This document shows positions 44,305 to 53,516 of a DNA stretch of 64,000 bases, in pieces. The notes beneath the pieces are model-generated. The model did no database searches and was not told where the DNA came from. It saw only the letters and a list, made by a program, of their open reading frames with translations. This DNA comes from Verrucomicrobiaceae bacterium (GTDB lineage Bacteria > Verrucomicrobiota > Verrucomicrobiia > Verrucomicrobiales > Verrucomicrobiaceae): the NCBI GenBank assembly GCA_016713245.1, contig JADJPM010000004.1, positions 1,240,001-1,304,000 on the forward strand, written 5' to 3'. Every line of letters begins with the position of its first letter. The first letter of the stretch is position 1. Made by a program: the position numbers and the translations under genes.

Positions 44305-45018
44305 ATGAAGACCATTGCCCTACTCTGCCTCGCCGCCCTGACCTCTGCTGCCCTCGCCCAGGCTCCGAAAGCCCCGGTGAAAAAGGAACGCAAACCAAAC
44401 CCCGCCATGGCAAAGATCGAGGATGTGCCCGGCCTTCCGCGTGTGCTCCTCATTGGTGACTCGATCTCCATCGGCTACACGCTCGATGTGCGTGAGCTGC
44501 TGAAAGGTAAAGCCAACGTCCACCGCATCCCGACCAATGGTGGCCCGACCACCAACGGTCTCAAAAACATCCAGGCTTGGCTCGGCGACTCGAAGTGGGA
44601 TGTCATCCACTTCAACTGGGGCCTTCACGACCTCAAATACATCCAGGATGATCCCTCCAAGCGGGCCGATCCGAAGGCGGCTGGCTCCCATCTACAGGTG
44701 GCGCTCGCCGATTACGAAAAGAACCTCGCCTCACTCGTCAAAACCATGCAGGCCACTGGAGCCAAGCTCATCTGGTGTGCCACCACCCACGTCCCGGCAG
44801 GCAGCGAAGGGCGCATCGAAGGCGATGAAGTGAAATACAACGAGGCCGCTGCCCGTGTCATGACCGCCGCAGGCATTCCCACGAATGATCTGCGTGCTCA
44901 CGCCCTCGCCAAGCCGGAGGCTCAGCTCCCGGCGAACGTCCACTACTCACCTGAAGGCAGCCGTTATCTCGCGGAGAAAGTCGCCGCGGTGATTGCGGAG
45001 CACCTGCCGAAGAAGTAG
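44305..45018 (+). CDS. Secreted SGNH/GDSL hydrolase
   Basis: 237 residues with a Sec signal (cleavage after ALA, residue 18). SGNH blocks: block I LLIGDSISIGYT (Ser in GDS), block II around NGGPTTNG with the Gly, block III GLHD in FNWGLHDLKY (usual Asn replaced in part), and block V HYSPEGSRYL with the Asp-x-x-His equivalent. Probable carbohydrate or lipid esterase in the periplasm. Its stop (45018) abuts the stop of the convergent lipoprotein gene (45019). Confidence 0.87.
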   Translation: MKTIALLCLAALTSAALAQAPKAPVKKERKPNPAMAKIEDVPGLPRVLLIGDSISIGYTLDVRELLKGKANVHRIPTNGGPTTNGLKNIQAWLGDSKWDVIHFNWGLHDLKYIQDDPSKRADPKAAGSHLQVALADYEKNLASLVKTMQATGAKLIWCATTHVPAGSEGRIEGDEVKYNEAAARVMTAAGIPTNDLRAHALAKPEAQLPANVHYSPEGSRYLAEKVAAVIAEHLPKK

Positions 45019-45549
45019 CTACTTCACCAGGGTGCTTTTGACGATCTGCGCAAAGCCTTCCTGTACACGAGAGAGATCCTCAGTGGAAACTTGGCATAGC
45101 ACGAAGCAGCGATTCTCACCAAAATCGCGGGCATAATAAAATCGCGTGTGGGGGATTTTAGTGCCCACGAGATGCATCGTCAGCGTCTCTTGAAGGCGCT
45201 GCCAACCGCCTTGATCCGGCAGCTCGGCAAATTGATGACCATCCATCTTGCCCATCGGGAGTTGTTTGGCCGTCGCCGCTGAAAAACCCTCCGCATACTC
45301 TTTCAAAGATACCGCAGCCGTTTGTTCGAATGCCTGCACAACGACGAGCGCATCGCCGGGGGACTCCACCGTCACATGATGAAAGCCCGCCTCATGGCTT
45401 TCATTCTCAATCGTCCAGTTTCCCGGATGGAGGAAGACGACACCTTCCTTCTCATACTTCTTTGGATTCACCACATCCGCCGCACGCTCGCCACAGGAGA
45501 CGAGGATAAGTGTGGCGAGCAGGAGGCAGGGGAGTTGAGGCCGACGCAT
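45019..45549 (-). CDS. Lipoprotein of unknown function
   Basis: 176 residues from ATG 45549. Lipobox LILVSCGERAAD near residue 18. The mature domain (GVVFLHPGNWTIENE; QAFEQTAAVSLKEYAEGF; YARDFGENRCFVLCQVSTEDL) resembles small alpha/beta domains that read as PsbP/Mog1-like, but I would not assert this. The upstream frame extension is not signal-like. Convergent with the SGNH hydrolase with no bases between the stops. Confidence 0.75.
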   Translation of the reverse strand: MRRPQLPCLLLATLILVSCGERAADVVNPKKYEKEGVVFLHPGNWTIENESHEAGFHHVTVESPGDALVVVQAFEQTAAVSLKEYAEGFSAATAKQLPMGKMDGHQFAELPDQGGWQRLQETLTMHLVGTKIPHTRFYYARDFGENRCFVLCQVSTEDLSRVQEGFAQIVKSTLVK

Positions 45550-45671
45550 GGGCGTGTCATAGCGTGAAGCGCTGGGCATCGCAATCGTGGATGCCCGAAA
45601 GCCTAGGCCGCGAATGAAGGCGAAATGGTTCGTGCTTTGGTCACGTTTGGATAGGCCCATTCTACCCCGCC

Positions 45672-46112
45672 ATGAAACACCCTTTTTACCTTCGACTCGG
45701 TCTTCTGGTCTTTGCTCTCGTTTGCCTGCCCTCCTGTGGGACGGCGTTTCGAAAGGCCTGGAAGAACGCTCCGGCCTCCGAAGGCGTGGCGGGCAAATGG
45801 GAAGGCACCTGGCTCAGCGCGGTGAATGGCCACACCGGCACGCTGAGGTGTGTGGTCACTGCGTCGCCAAAAAGCGGCGAGCACGAATTCTTCTACCGCG
45901 CCACCTGGAAGAAGATCCTCAGCGGCAGCTACAAGGCCGTGCAGCACGTCGAGAAGAAAGGCAGCACTCTCGTCTTCAAAGGCGATCACCAGATGCCCGA
46001 CTGGGCTGGCGGCAAATACCATTACGAAGGCACCGTGAAGGGCGATGAGTTCAGCGCCTGCTACGAGTGCGCGATGGATCGCGGGAGCTACACAATGAAG
46101 CGAGTGAAGTGA
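45672..46112 (+). CDS. Lipoprotein of unknown function
   Basis: 146 residues; lipobox VCLPSCGTAF with Cys22. The mature domain is beta-rich: GKWEGTWLSAVNGHTGTLRCVV, EFFYRATWKKILSGSY, FKGDHQMPDWAGGKYHYEG. This looks like a small beta-barrel of the kind found in hypothetical secreted proteins; no catalytic motif. Convergent with the anti-sigma gene, 7 bases between stops. Confidence 0.75.
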   Translation: MKHPFYLRLGLLVFALVCLPSCGTAFRKAWKNAPASEGVAGKWEGTWLSAVNGHTGTLRCVVTASPKSGEHEFFYRATWKKILSGSYKAVQHVEKKGSTLVFKGDHQMPDWAGGKYHYEGTVKGDEFSACYECAMDRGSYTMKRVK

Positions 46113-46119
46113 GCTTCAC

Positions 46120-46941
46120 CTAGGGGCCGATCAGCACGATCGGGCCCTCGCCTTTCGGCACGCCGCCCTCTTTCTCGACGCTCAAGGCGAACTTCGAGGC
46201 ATCAGTCACCTCGGTGACGGGCTTGAAGTCCACTTTCGCAAAGCCGGTGCTGTCCACGCGAACGATACCAGCATCGACGGGCACGGGTTGCTTTGGATCG
46301 ACGACCCAGAGTTGGTAATCTTTGCCGACCTGCACCGGGGGCATTTTTTCGAGTTTGAGCACGCCTTGATGCTTCTCGCTATCCCACACCACGACGGCCA
46401 CACCTTGCTTGTAGCCTTCGACCGTGGTTTGCAGCGTGGCGATGCGCATTTGAGCCAACGCATCGCGTTTTTGCAGCGACGCGATTTCGCCGTTCAAAGC
46501 GGCGATTTGCTTCTCAAGGCCTTCGCGTTGCTCGGAGGCGGCTTTTTGAGCTTTTTCGACTTCAACGGAGATTTCGGCGGTGGAGGCTTGGAGGTTGGTT
46601 TGCAGCTTTTCACGCTCCATCCACAGCCAGGCGGAGGAGGCGGCAAAAGCGGCTGCGGCAGCCCAGCCGGTGAAGGTCCAAAAGCTGCTGCCGCCGCTGG
46701 AGTAGGTGGCTCCGCCGCTGCGACGCGAGCGGATTTTACTGCGGATACGGCCTTTGAGATTGGCAGGGGGAGTGATGGGACTGACAGCGCCCGCGAGGAG
46801 CGCGGCGGTGTCCTCCAATTCGGCGCACAGCTCCTTCAGGGCACGATCACGAATGATCACCCCGTCGAGCGTGCGCTTCTCATCGCCTTCAAGCATGCCG
46901 AAGGCACTCAGAGCGGCTAGTTCTTCAAATCGCTCCTCCAT
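46120..46941 (-). CDS. Anti-sigma factor, RskA-like
   Basis: 273 residues. N-terminal cytosolic anti-sigma domain (EERFEELAALSAFGMLEGDEKRTL), one membrane helix near 88-105 (WTFTGWAAAAAFAASSAWLW), a coiled coil (about 110-165), and a C-terminal extracytoplasmic RskA domain (VVVWDSEKHQGVLKLEKMPP, YQLWVVDPKQPVPVDAG). It would hold the ECF sigma factor encoded just upstream, with which it overlaps by 17 bases. Release is by regulated proteolysis in the family. The zinc-binding CxxC of ZAS anti-sigma factors is absent. Confidence 0.87.
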   Translation of the reverse strand: MEERFEELAALSAFGMLEGDEKRTLDGVIIRDRALKELCAELEDTAALLAGAVSPITPPANLKGRIRSKIRSRRSGGATYSSGGSSFWTFTGWAAAAAFAASSAWLWMEREKLQTNLQASTAEISVEVEKAQKAASEQREGLEKQIAALNGEIASLQKRDALAQMRIATLQTTVEGYKQGVAVVVWDSEKHQGVLKLEKMPPVQVGKDYQLWVVDPKQPVPVDAGIVRVDSTGFAKVDFKPVTEVTDASKFALSVEKEGGVPKGEGPIVLIGP

Positions 46942-47509
46942 CTCGGCCTCCTTTCAGCAGCTCACGCAGGCGCATGAGACCACGGCGAATGTTTGTCTTC
47001 ACCGTGCCCAGTGGCATGTCGAGCGTCTCGGAGATGGTGTGATGGGTCAGCCCCTTCAAAAAGGCCAGCTCGACGAGCTTCCGCTGCTCCGCAGGAAGCT
47101 GCTGGAGGGCGCTGCGGACGATTTCAGCTCGCTCGCGAGCTTGCACATCCTCATCGGCACCGGGAAGGGAATCGCCATCACCCAGCGTGGCATGTTCGAG
47201 CGAGGCAGCCTCCACGAGACGCGTGCGGCGGCCGAGCGCCCGCATGCGGTCGATGGCCTTGTTGCGGAAAATCATCACGGCCCACGTGAAGGCCTTTGCC
47301 CGGGAGGGATCGTAGCTGGCGGCGTGATCCCAGAGCTGCACAAAACCATCTTGCAGCACATCTTGGGCATCCCGTTCATCATGCAGCATCTGCCTCAGCA
47401 GGCCGTAGAGACGCGGTGAGAGGCGGTCATACAGCTCATCAAAGGCACGCGAGTCTCCGCGTGCGACACGCTGGAGCAGCTCTTCCTCGGTGATTTCGTT
47501 CGGACTCAT
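46925..47509 (-). CDS. ECF RNA polymerase sigma factor (SigK/RpoE type)
   Basis: 194 residues from ATG 47509. Region 2 (DELYDRLSPRLYGLLRQMLHD, then DAQDVLQDGFVQLWDHA with the core-binding and -10 helices; AFTWAVMIFRNKAIDRMR) and region 4 (LPAEQRKLVELAFLKGLTHHTISETL, LGTVKTNIRRGLMRLRELL, the -35 helix-turn-helix). Coupled to the anti-sigma gene downstream. The earlier frame to 47614 is not sigma-like. Confidence 0.92.
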   Translation of the reverse strand: MSPNEITEEELLQRVARGDSRAFDELYDRLSPRLYGLLRQMLHDERDAQDVLQDGFVQLWDHAASYDPSRAKAFTWAVMIFRNKAIDRMRALGRRTRLVEAASLEHATLGDGDSLPGADEDVQARERAEIVRSALQQLPAEQRKLVELAFLKGLTHHTISETLDMPLGTVKTNIRRGLMRLRELLKGGRDGGAI

Positions 47510-47651
47510 GGGGTTTCGGGTCCGCCCCGTCTCGATCGACTCTCGTTTTGGGGAGATTCGACGACGCGGAGCGGAAAGGGGGGGCTGGTTCCATGCCAGT
47601 GCTTGTGAGATCACACAAGTTTTTGCGTGCGAAAACCCGCTTCGGATTCAC

Positions 47652-50600
47652 TCAAATCGTGTTCACGACCACGAGTCGGCACTGGCGGGTGAACAGCAGT
47701 TCGCAGCTCACTTGGTCCATCGACAACCCTGTGAGCCGGGCAATGGCCTGCCGGTAAAGGGCGATCTGCGGGGCGTAACCCTTCAGTTTGTCCTCCAAAG
47801 CGCCCTCGGCGGAGATGTCATCCGTTTTAAAGTCGATCAACCGCGCCGATTCTCGGCACACGATCACGCGGTCGAAGGTGCCGCTGATCCAGTGGCCATC
47901 ATGAATCATGTCGAAGGACCGCTCACGCCATACCTGCGCCTCCGGCGATGGCCGGGTGAAGGCCGCCGCCACATCCGGCGAGGCCAAAACCTCACGAGCC
48001 ATCTTCAAAGCGATGTCCTCGACCGGTTCGCCGCGCAGCAGGCCGCTTTTCTGCCAAAGCGGCTCCAACACGCTCAAATCGCGATCCCATTCCACCAGCG
48101 CCAGCAACTCATGCACCAGCGTGCCAAGCCGACGCCCAGGCTCGCGGCCCTCGCTGAAGAGCACACTGCCTTTGACTTGGAAATCTTCCTCGCCCGAGGG
48201 CGTCACACGACGCGGCATCGCCTGATGACGGCGCAAAAGTTCGCCGAGTGGCTCGCGAGTTTCAGGAAGGGTAGAAGGCTCCGTTTTCACCTTCTCTTCG
48301 ATGCCTTTAAACCACGTCGCATCGCCGGTTTCCCATTCGATTTGGAATCCATCACGCTCCACCGCCGTGCCGCTCCGCAGCATGCCGCGGAGGAATTGCG
48401 CCTCGTTGACCGAGGTGGAGGTTTTCGGGGGCGTTTTGGCCACGAGGTAAAGGCCGCGCTTCGCCCGCGTCATCGCCACATAGAGTCGGCAGAGTGATTC
48501 GAAGCCCGCCCGCTGCTTCGCGGCCTCAAACTCGGCCCGCAGCTCCGCGTGCATCGGCAGAAGGACACGCGGCGGCTCTTGAAGGACCCAATCAATGCCG
48601 TCCTCATGGCGATTCACCACCAGCGAGCGGGAGCGCACGAGGTTCATCGCATCGCCGCTCACACCGGGGAGGATCACCACGTCGAATTCGAGGCCCTTCG
48701 ACTTGTGAACCGTCATCACCTGCACGGCCTGTGCCGCGCCGCCGCTGCTCATCGGCGTCTCGCGGGCATGCTGGATGAAGGCGTCGATGTCCCGCGAGCC
48801 ATGCGAATCAAACTCCGCCGCGATTTCACCAAACTGCCGCAGCCGACGCTCGTGAAAGGCATCCATCGCTGGCAAAACCTCCCGCAGATGCCGCGACCAC
48901 ACCTCCGTGAAGCCCACGAAGCCATTTTCAAACACCAGCGATCTCACCGCCGCCATCGTTTCGAGTTCAGGCTCGATCTTTTCACGCAGTGGCGTCATGC
49001 GCAGATGCTCGCGGGCCATCGTGTCATCGGGATGCGCGGCACCTTGCAGCAGCGAGATCAGGGCAAGCGTGACCGCATTGTCCGTGGCGGGATGCTGCTG
49101 GGATTCGCAGACGATCTCCATGCCCGTCTCCGCCCGCAGCGTCTCCGCCATCTCATTCGCATCGCTGTTGCCTCGCACCAGCACCGCGCAGCTCAGGCCA
49201 CGCTCCAACGGTTGCAAATGCTTCAATAGCGCCGCCACCACCATCGCGGGCTCCTCATCTTTTTCGGCGCAAAGCAGTGCCGCATGCCCGGCGAGGTCTT
49301 TGTTTTGCTCCGCCGCCCGATGCATCTGAAACTCAAAACCCTTCGTGCAGCCCGCCACGAGGCTTTCCATGCCCTGCGGCTCGCCAAACACCGCGTTCAC
49401 CGCATCCAAAACGGCCGGCGCACTGCGATAGGAACAACTCAGGCTCTCGCGGCGAAGTCCCTCCTCGCTGCCTTCACGATGCGGCCACGTCGCCAGCACA
49501 TCATCAAACAATCCCGGCTCCGCCTGACGCCAGAGGTAGATCGACTGCTTCGGATCACCCACCGCATAAAAGCTGCGTCGTCCGCCATCATCCTGCATCA
49601 CTTCATCGACGAGGCCCTTCACCACGCCCCACTGCACGCGGCTGGTGTCCTGAAACTCATCGAAAAGCCAGTGCTCGTAACGTGAATCGAGCCGGAACCA
49701 CAAGTCCGCGTCCTCGTTCTGCAACCAGTCCGACGTTCCCGCCGCCTGCGCCAGCAGCCGCTGCACATCCGCGAAGGACAATCGCCCGCGACCCCGCACC
49801 CGCCGCGCATACTCGCCCTCATAAAGCTCCATCAGCGACGCCATGCCCGTCGTGCGTTGGGCCCGACAGGCCAGCTCGCGATGCAGGATCGTGCGAGCGA
49901 GCTGCATCCAAACCTCACGCAGCATGCCATCAAGCTTCACCTTCTTCCGCGCCCAATTCACGACCGAGGAACCCTTTTCGAGATCCGGCCATGCTTCGCC
50001 CGTTTTTTCCACAAAGAACTTCAAGCGCTTCCCAAAGCTCGTCCCCGGCTCCCAAGTGCTCAAATCGCTCTCCAGCTCGTCGAGGAATTTGATGCCCTCA
50101 TCGTTCTCCGGCTGAAAAACACGTCGCAAAGCCTTCATGGCCTCCGCCAGGCTGGGCTCGCCTGCCACGAGGCCTGGCACGCGACCCCAGCGCTCGACCG
50201 AGTCGCTTTGCAGCCAGGTATCGTGATGCGCCTTGATCCAGCTTTCGAGGCTTTCCGCTGCGCCGCGTTCTTCATGGCCAAAGGTGGCCTGTTTATAGCC
50301 TTCGAGCAGGGCACGAGCGGTTTTGCCATCCTGCTCCGCATGCACCCGCTCCAACAAGGCATCCAGCGCCTCGCGCCGTGCCTGAAGGGTTTCATCCTCT
50401 GCCATCACGCGAGCACCGAGCGGCAGCCCAAGCTCCAGCGGAAAGCATGCTGCAATATTCGCGAAGAAGCTGTCCATTGTCCCCAACCGCAGCTTGTGCA
50501 GCCGCCGCGTCACCGAGCGCAGCAATTCATTGAAGGCCACCTTGGTCGGCGGAGCCGGGCGCAGGCCATCGAAATAGCCCTGCGCATCCCCCGCCTGCGC

Positions 50601-50786
50601 CATCGACGAGAGCTGACGCAGGATGCGCTGAAAAAACTCCCCCGCCGCCTTCCGCGTGAAGGTCATCGCCGCGATCTCCTCCGGCCGCTGCCCCAGCGAA
50701 AGCAGATGCACATGCCGACGCACCAGCTGGTAAGTCTTTCCAGACCCCGCCGATGCCGAAACCAGTATGTGCCGCATGCGCTCCAT
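47652..50786 (-). CDS. AddA-like UvrD helicase/RecB-family nuclease
   Basis: 1044 residues. Walker A SASAGSGKTYQLV starts near residue 9; superfamily 1A motifs continue AAMTFTRKAA (Ia), DEFQDTSRVQW (II), GDPKQSIYLWRQAE (III), LVRGN, VQVMTVHKSKGLEFD (V), YVAMTRAKRGLYLV (VI). The C-terminal RecB nuclease has GTLVHELLALVEW, GTFDRVI and LIDFKTDDI (metal Asp and catalytic Lys). This composition is AddA, the double-strand-break resection subunit. An AddB partner is not adjacent; it could be elsewhere. The gene stands alone on the minus strand. Confidence 0.88.
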   Translation of the reverse strand: MERMRHILVSASAGSGKTYQLVRRHVHLLSLGQRPEEIAAMTFTRKAAGEFFQRILRQLSSMAQAGDAQGYFDGLRPAPPTKVAFNELLRSVTRRLHKLRLGTMDSFFANIAACFPLELGLPLGARVMAEDETLQARREALDALLERVHAEQDGKTARALLEGYKQATFGHEERGAAESLESWIKAHHDTWLQSDSVERWGRVPGLVAGEPSLAEAMKALRRVFQPENDEGIKFLDELESDLSTWEPGTSFGKRLKFFVEKTGEAWPDLEKGSSVVNWARKKVKLDGMLREVWMQLARTILHRELACRAQRTTGMASLMELYEGEYARRVRGRGRLSFADVQRLLAQAAGTSDWLQNEDADLWFRLDSRYEHWLFDEFQDTSRVQWGVVKGLVDEVMQDDGGRRSFYAVGDPKQSIYLWRQAEPGLFDDVLATWPHREGSEEGLRRESLSCSYRSAPAVLDAVNAVFGEPQGMESLVAGCTKGFEFQMHRAAEQNKDLAGHAALLCAEKDEEPAMVVAALLKHLQPLERGLSCAVLVRGNSDANEMAETLRAETGMEIVCESQQHPATDNAVTLALISLLQGAAHPDDTMAREHLRMTPLREKIEPELETMAAVRSLVFENGFVGFTEVWSRHLREVLPAMDAFHERRLRQFGEIAAEFDSHGSRDIDAFIQHARETPMSSGGAAQAVQVMTVHKSKGLEFDVVILPGVSGDAMNLVRSRSLVVNRHEDGIDWVLQEPPRVLLPMHAELRAEFEAAKQRAGFESLCRLYVAMTRAKRGLYLVAKTPPKTSTSVNEAQFLRGMLRSGTAVERDGFQIEWETGDATWFKGIEEKVKTEPSTLPETREPLGELLRRHQAMPRRVTPSGEEDFQVKGSVLFSEGREPGRRLGTLVHELLALVEWDRDLSVLEPLWQKSGLLRGEPVEDIALKMAREVLASPDVAAAFTRPSPEAQVWRERSFDMIHDGHWISGTFDRVIVCRESARLIDFKTDDISAEGALEDKLKGYAPQIALYRQAIARLTGLSMDQVSCELLFTRQCRLVVVNTI

Positions 50787-50909
50787 GTTTGGTGCGAGTG
50801 TGAACGGCGTGCTTCTCGTGGCAAATGGTCATCGCTGGCCGTGGCCGCGCAAATATCGCTGCACAGTAAACCTTGATTGCACGCATCGGGCGGTGTCTGC
50901 TCGCTTCCT

Positions 50910-51251
50910 ATGAGCCAACCTGCCTGCCCCATGTGCGAGATGACCGACGTTCTCGAGCACGCCGAACGTTTTGAATGCATGACCTGCGGTCACGAGTGGG
51001 CCAAAGAAGCTGAGCCGGATGCCCCCGACGCCGAGCGTGTGGTAAAAGACGCTTACGGCAACGTCCTCGTCGATGGCGACATCGTGGCCATGATCAAGGA
51101 CATCAAACTCAAGGGCTCCTCTGACGTGCTCAAAGTAGGCACCAAGTCCAAACCCATCCGCCTTCAGGATGGCGACCACGAGATCTCCTGCAAAATGGAT
51201 GGCGTCCTCATCGGGCTGAAGGCTTGCTTTGTGAAGAAGGTAATCGCCTAG
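50910..51251 (+). CDS. Zinc-ribbon PhnA/YjdM-type protein
   Basis: 113 residues from ATG 50910. N-terminal zinc ribbon with CPMC ... CMTCG (residues 6-9 and 23-26), followed by the PhnA C-terminal domain: DAYGNVLVDGDIVAMIKDIKLKGSSDVLKVGTK, the family's diagnostic strand set. Named after alkylphosphonate uptake but not required for it; function is unclear (possible small-molecule binding). No phosphonate genes nearby. Confidence 0.9.
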   Translation: MSQPACPMCEMTDVLEHAERFECMTCGHEWAKEAEPDAPDAERVVKDAYGNVLVDGDIVAMIKDIKLKGSSDVLKVGTKSKPIRLQDGDHEISCKMDGVLIGLKACFVKKVIA

Positions 51252-51395
51252 TTCGAGATTCAGGTCCCAAAGGAAATGAGCATTTGCGAGGTCGAGCTGA
51301 GAGCCAGAACGGCAGGATCGACGCCCGTCATGCCGACACGCAGCAGAATGACGCCATTGTTGCGCCACCAAAATGCTGCATGAGCTGCATTCGGC

Positions 51396-52214
51396 TCAGT
51401 GACCACCTTTTTGCTGATTTCCCAACCTTCTCCGCAGGATCCAGCGCATGAGGAAACGCGGCATGAGGCGGAAGAGACTGCCAGCCACCTTCACGCCCAT
51501 GCCGGGAAACACGCATGATTGACCGCTTTGTAACGCAGTCAGCGCTTCGCTGACGACTTGAGAAGGCAGAATGCGCAGGAGGGCCTGGCCATCGCGATTG
51601 GTATCGGTGCCATCGTTGCGTTTGGCGGTCTGGCTGAAGTTGGTGGGCGTGGGGCCGGGGCAGACGCAGGTGACGGTGATGCCGCGTGGTGCCAGCTCGA
51701 TGGCGAGAGCTTCAGAAAAGCTGGTGACGTAGCTTTTCGAGGCGGCATAGACAGCCAGTTCCGGCATCGGCAGCGTGCTGGCGAGCGAGCTGACATTCAA
51801 CACGCCACCACGACCTTCCATTTTCGGCAGCAGGGCATGGGTGAGCATCGTGAGCGCCGTGATATTGAGGTCAATTTGCAGTCGCGTTTTGTCGGTGGGC
51901 GAGGAGGCGAAGGGGCCGTAATCACCGAGGCCGGCGTTGTTGATGAGCAAATTGGGCTTAAGGCCGTTTTGATCGAGATAAGCTATTAGCGAGGTTCTTC
52001 CGGTATCGCTGCCGAGATCGGCGGCGAAGCAGGTGACATGGGCTTTTTGACCGGCGAGGCTTGTTTTGACCTCTTCGAGCACGTCGCCACGACGAGCCAC
52101 GAGGATGAGCTCCGCGGCCTGCGGGGCGAGTTGACGTGCAAACTCCGCGCCGAGGCCGGAGGAGGCTCCGGTGATGAGGGCGCGGCAGTTTTCGAGAGGG
52201 AAACCGTGGTTCAT
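51396..52214 (-). CDS. Short-chain dehydrogenase/reductase
   Basis: 272 residues from ATG 52214. NAD(P) glycine motif TGASSGLG near residue 16, NNAG in LLINNAGLGDYG, catalytic Ser (SSLAS), Tyr-x3-Lys (YAASKSY), and PGPTPTNF. Classical SDR of the YqjQ/DltE-like type, likely an alcohol or fatty-acid-chain dehydrogenase. The last 40 residues are hydrophobic and basic (FRLMPRFLMRWILRRRL), perhaps membrane-associated. Substrate unknown. Divergent from the minimal kinase gene with an 88-base gap. Confidence 0.9.
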   Translation of the reverse strand: MNHGFPLENCRALITGASSGLGAEFARQLAPQAAELILVARRGDVLEEVKTSLAGQKAHVTCFAADLGSDTGRTSLIAYLDQNGLKPNLLINNAGLGDYGPFASSPTDKTRLQIDLNITALTMLTHALLPKMEGRGGVLNVSSLASTLPMPELAVYAASKSYVTSFSEALAIELAPRGITVTCVCPGPTPTNFSQTAKRNDGTDTNRDGQALLRILPSQVVSEALTALQSGQSCVFPGMGVKVAGSLFRLMPRFLMRWILRRRLGNQQKGGH

Positions 52215-52302
52215 GACGCCCTGCATAGCATCGCCCGGCAAAATCCGCCACATCTCCTGCCTTGCGCGGAGTGCCTGTGCTCGGGAAGTTCGCGTCACCC
52301 CC

Positions 52303-52701
52303 ATGCACGAAGCCAAAAACACCCAACGCGCTCTGGTCCGAATCGGTTACGACGGACGGGTGCATAAGCATTTTCGTGGTCCGAATGCGGCGGAGCGTTT
52401 CGACAACGAAGTCCGCGTCCTCAAGGTGCTGGAGGAACGCCAGTGCGACTATGTGCCGCGTGTGATCGAGGCGCATGAAGACCAGCTTTACCTCATCACG
52501 ACGAACTGCGGGGCTCGTGTCGAGCGGATCAGCGAGGGGAAGGTAAAGTCGCTCTTTGATGAACTGGAGAAAGAGTTCGGCATCCGCCACGATGATCCCT
52601 TTGACCGAAACATCACCTACCGAGCTAGCGACGGGAGATTTTGCATCATTGATTTCGAACTCGCCACCATCCTCGACCAGCCCGCAAAACCCGTTTCATG
52701 A
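52303..52701 (+). CDS. Minimal serine/threonine kinase-like protein
   Basis: 132 residues, about half a normal kinase. It keeps the catalytic series: Lys22 after a glycine-type start (RIGYDGRVHKHF), Glu36 (FDNEVRVLKVL), a catalytic-loop equivalent HDDPFDRN at 96-103 (His, Asp98, Asn103 spaced as in HRDxxxxN), and IIDFELA at 115-121 replacing the DFG region. Most of the C-lobe is missing, and the conserved Glu36-Lys pairing cannot be proven. It overlaps the PP2C phosphatase gene by ATGA, so kinase and phosphatase are coupled. Start ATG 52303. Substrate is unknown. Confidence 0.75.
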   Translation: MHEAKNTQRALVRIGYDGRVHKHFRGPNAAERFDNEVRVLKVLEERQCDYVPRVIEAHEDQLYLITTNCGARVERISEGKVKSLFDELEKEFGIRHDDPFDRNITYRASDGRFCIIDFELATILDQPAKPVS

Positions 52702-53516
52702 GCGAACCCAACCCGCCCCAGCCACCCAACCACCTTCGATGGTCAGGCATGACGCATCCGGGGAAGGTCCGTGCCAACAACGAGGACACCTTTCTATGCC
52801 TCAACTTTGACTCCCGCGAGCTGCGCTACCTCGGCAAGATCGGCGAGAGCACGCTGGACGCGGGCGATTTCGTCTTCGCAGTGAGTGATGGCATGGGCGG
52901 GGCCAAATCGGGCGAGTTCGCCAGCAAGATCGCGGCGGAAAAAATCACGCGGCTGCTGCCGCAGAGTTTTAAACAGACCGCGAATCAAATGGAGGCTGGT
53001 CGTGGTGATGTGCTCATCGAATTGATCCACCGCATCCATGAGGAACTCCTGAAACTCGGCCGCTACTATGATGAGTGCCGAGGCATGGGGGCCACGCTCA
53101 GTTTGGGCTGGTTCACGCCGGGCTGGATGCACTTTGCCCACATCGGTGACAGCCGCATTTACTGGCTGCCCAAAGGCGGCAAGCTGCGCCAACTCACCGA
53201 GGATCACTCCCACGTCGGCTGGCTGCGTCGTCAGGGGCAGATCAATGAGCGAGAGGCTCGCATGCATCCTCGCAAAAGCATCCTCAGCCAGGTGCTCGGT
53301 GCGAATCAGCAGTTCCTGGAGCCGCAGACAGGCTCTGTCGGCTGCGAGAGCGGCGACCGCTTTCTTTTCTGCACCGATGGCGTCATCGACGGCATCTGGG
53401 ACCATGCTTTGGAAGACATGCTGCTCGCTGGAGGCGATGCGAAGGCCTTCGTCGAGCATGCCGTGGCCGAATCGGGTCGTGACAATTCGAGCGCGGTGGT
53501 GGTGGAGGTGACGTAA
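52698..53516 (+). CDS. PP2C-family serine/threonine phosphatase
   Basis: 272 residues with all metal motifs: RANNEDTF (first Asp), VSDGMGGAKSG, IGDSRIYW, FLFCTDGVIDG and GRDNSSAVVV. Cytoplasmic and soluble. It is translationally coupled to the preceding minimal kinase by an ATGA overlap and to the following TatD gene by TAATG. This suggests a reversible phosphorylation switch. No transmembrane segment. Confidence 0.92.
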   Translation: MSEPNPPQPPNHLRWSGMTHPGKVRANNEDTFLCLNFDSRELRYLGKIGESTLDAGDFVFAVSDGMGGAKSGEFASKIAAEKITRLLPQSFKQTANQMEAGRGDVLIELIHRIHEELLKLGRYYDECRGMGATLSLGWFTPGWMHFAHIGDSRIYWLPKGGKLRQLTEDHSHVGWLRRQGQINEREARMHPRKSILSQVLGANQQFLEPQTGSVGCESGDRFLFCTDGVIDGIWDHALEDMLLAGGDAKAFVEHAVAESGRDNSSAVVVEVT

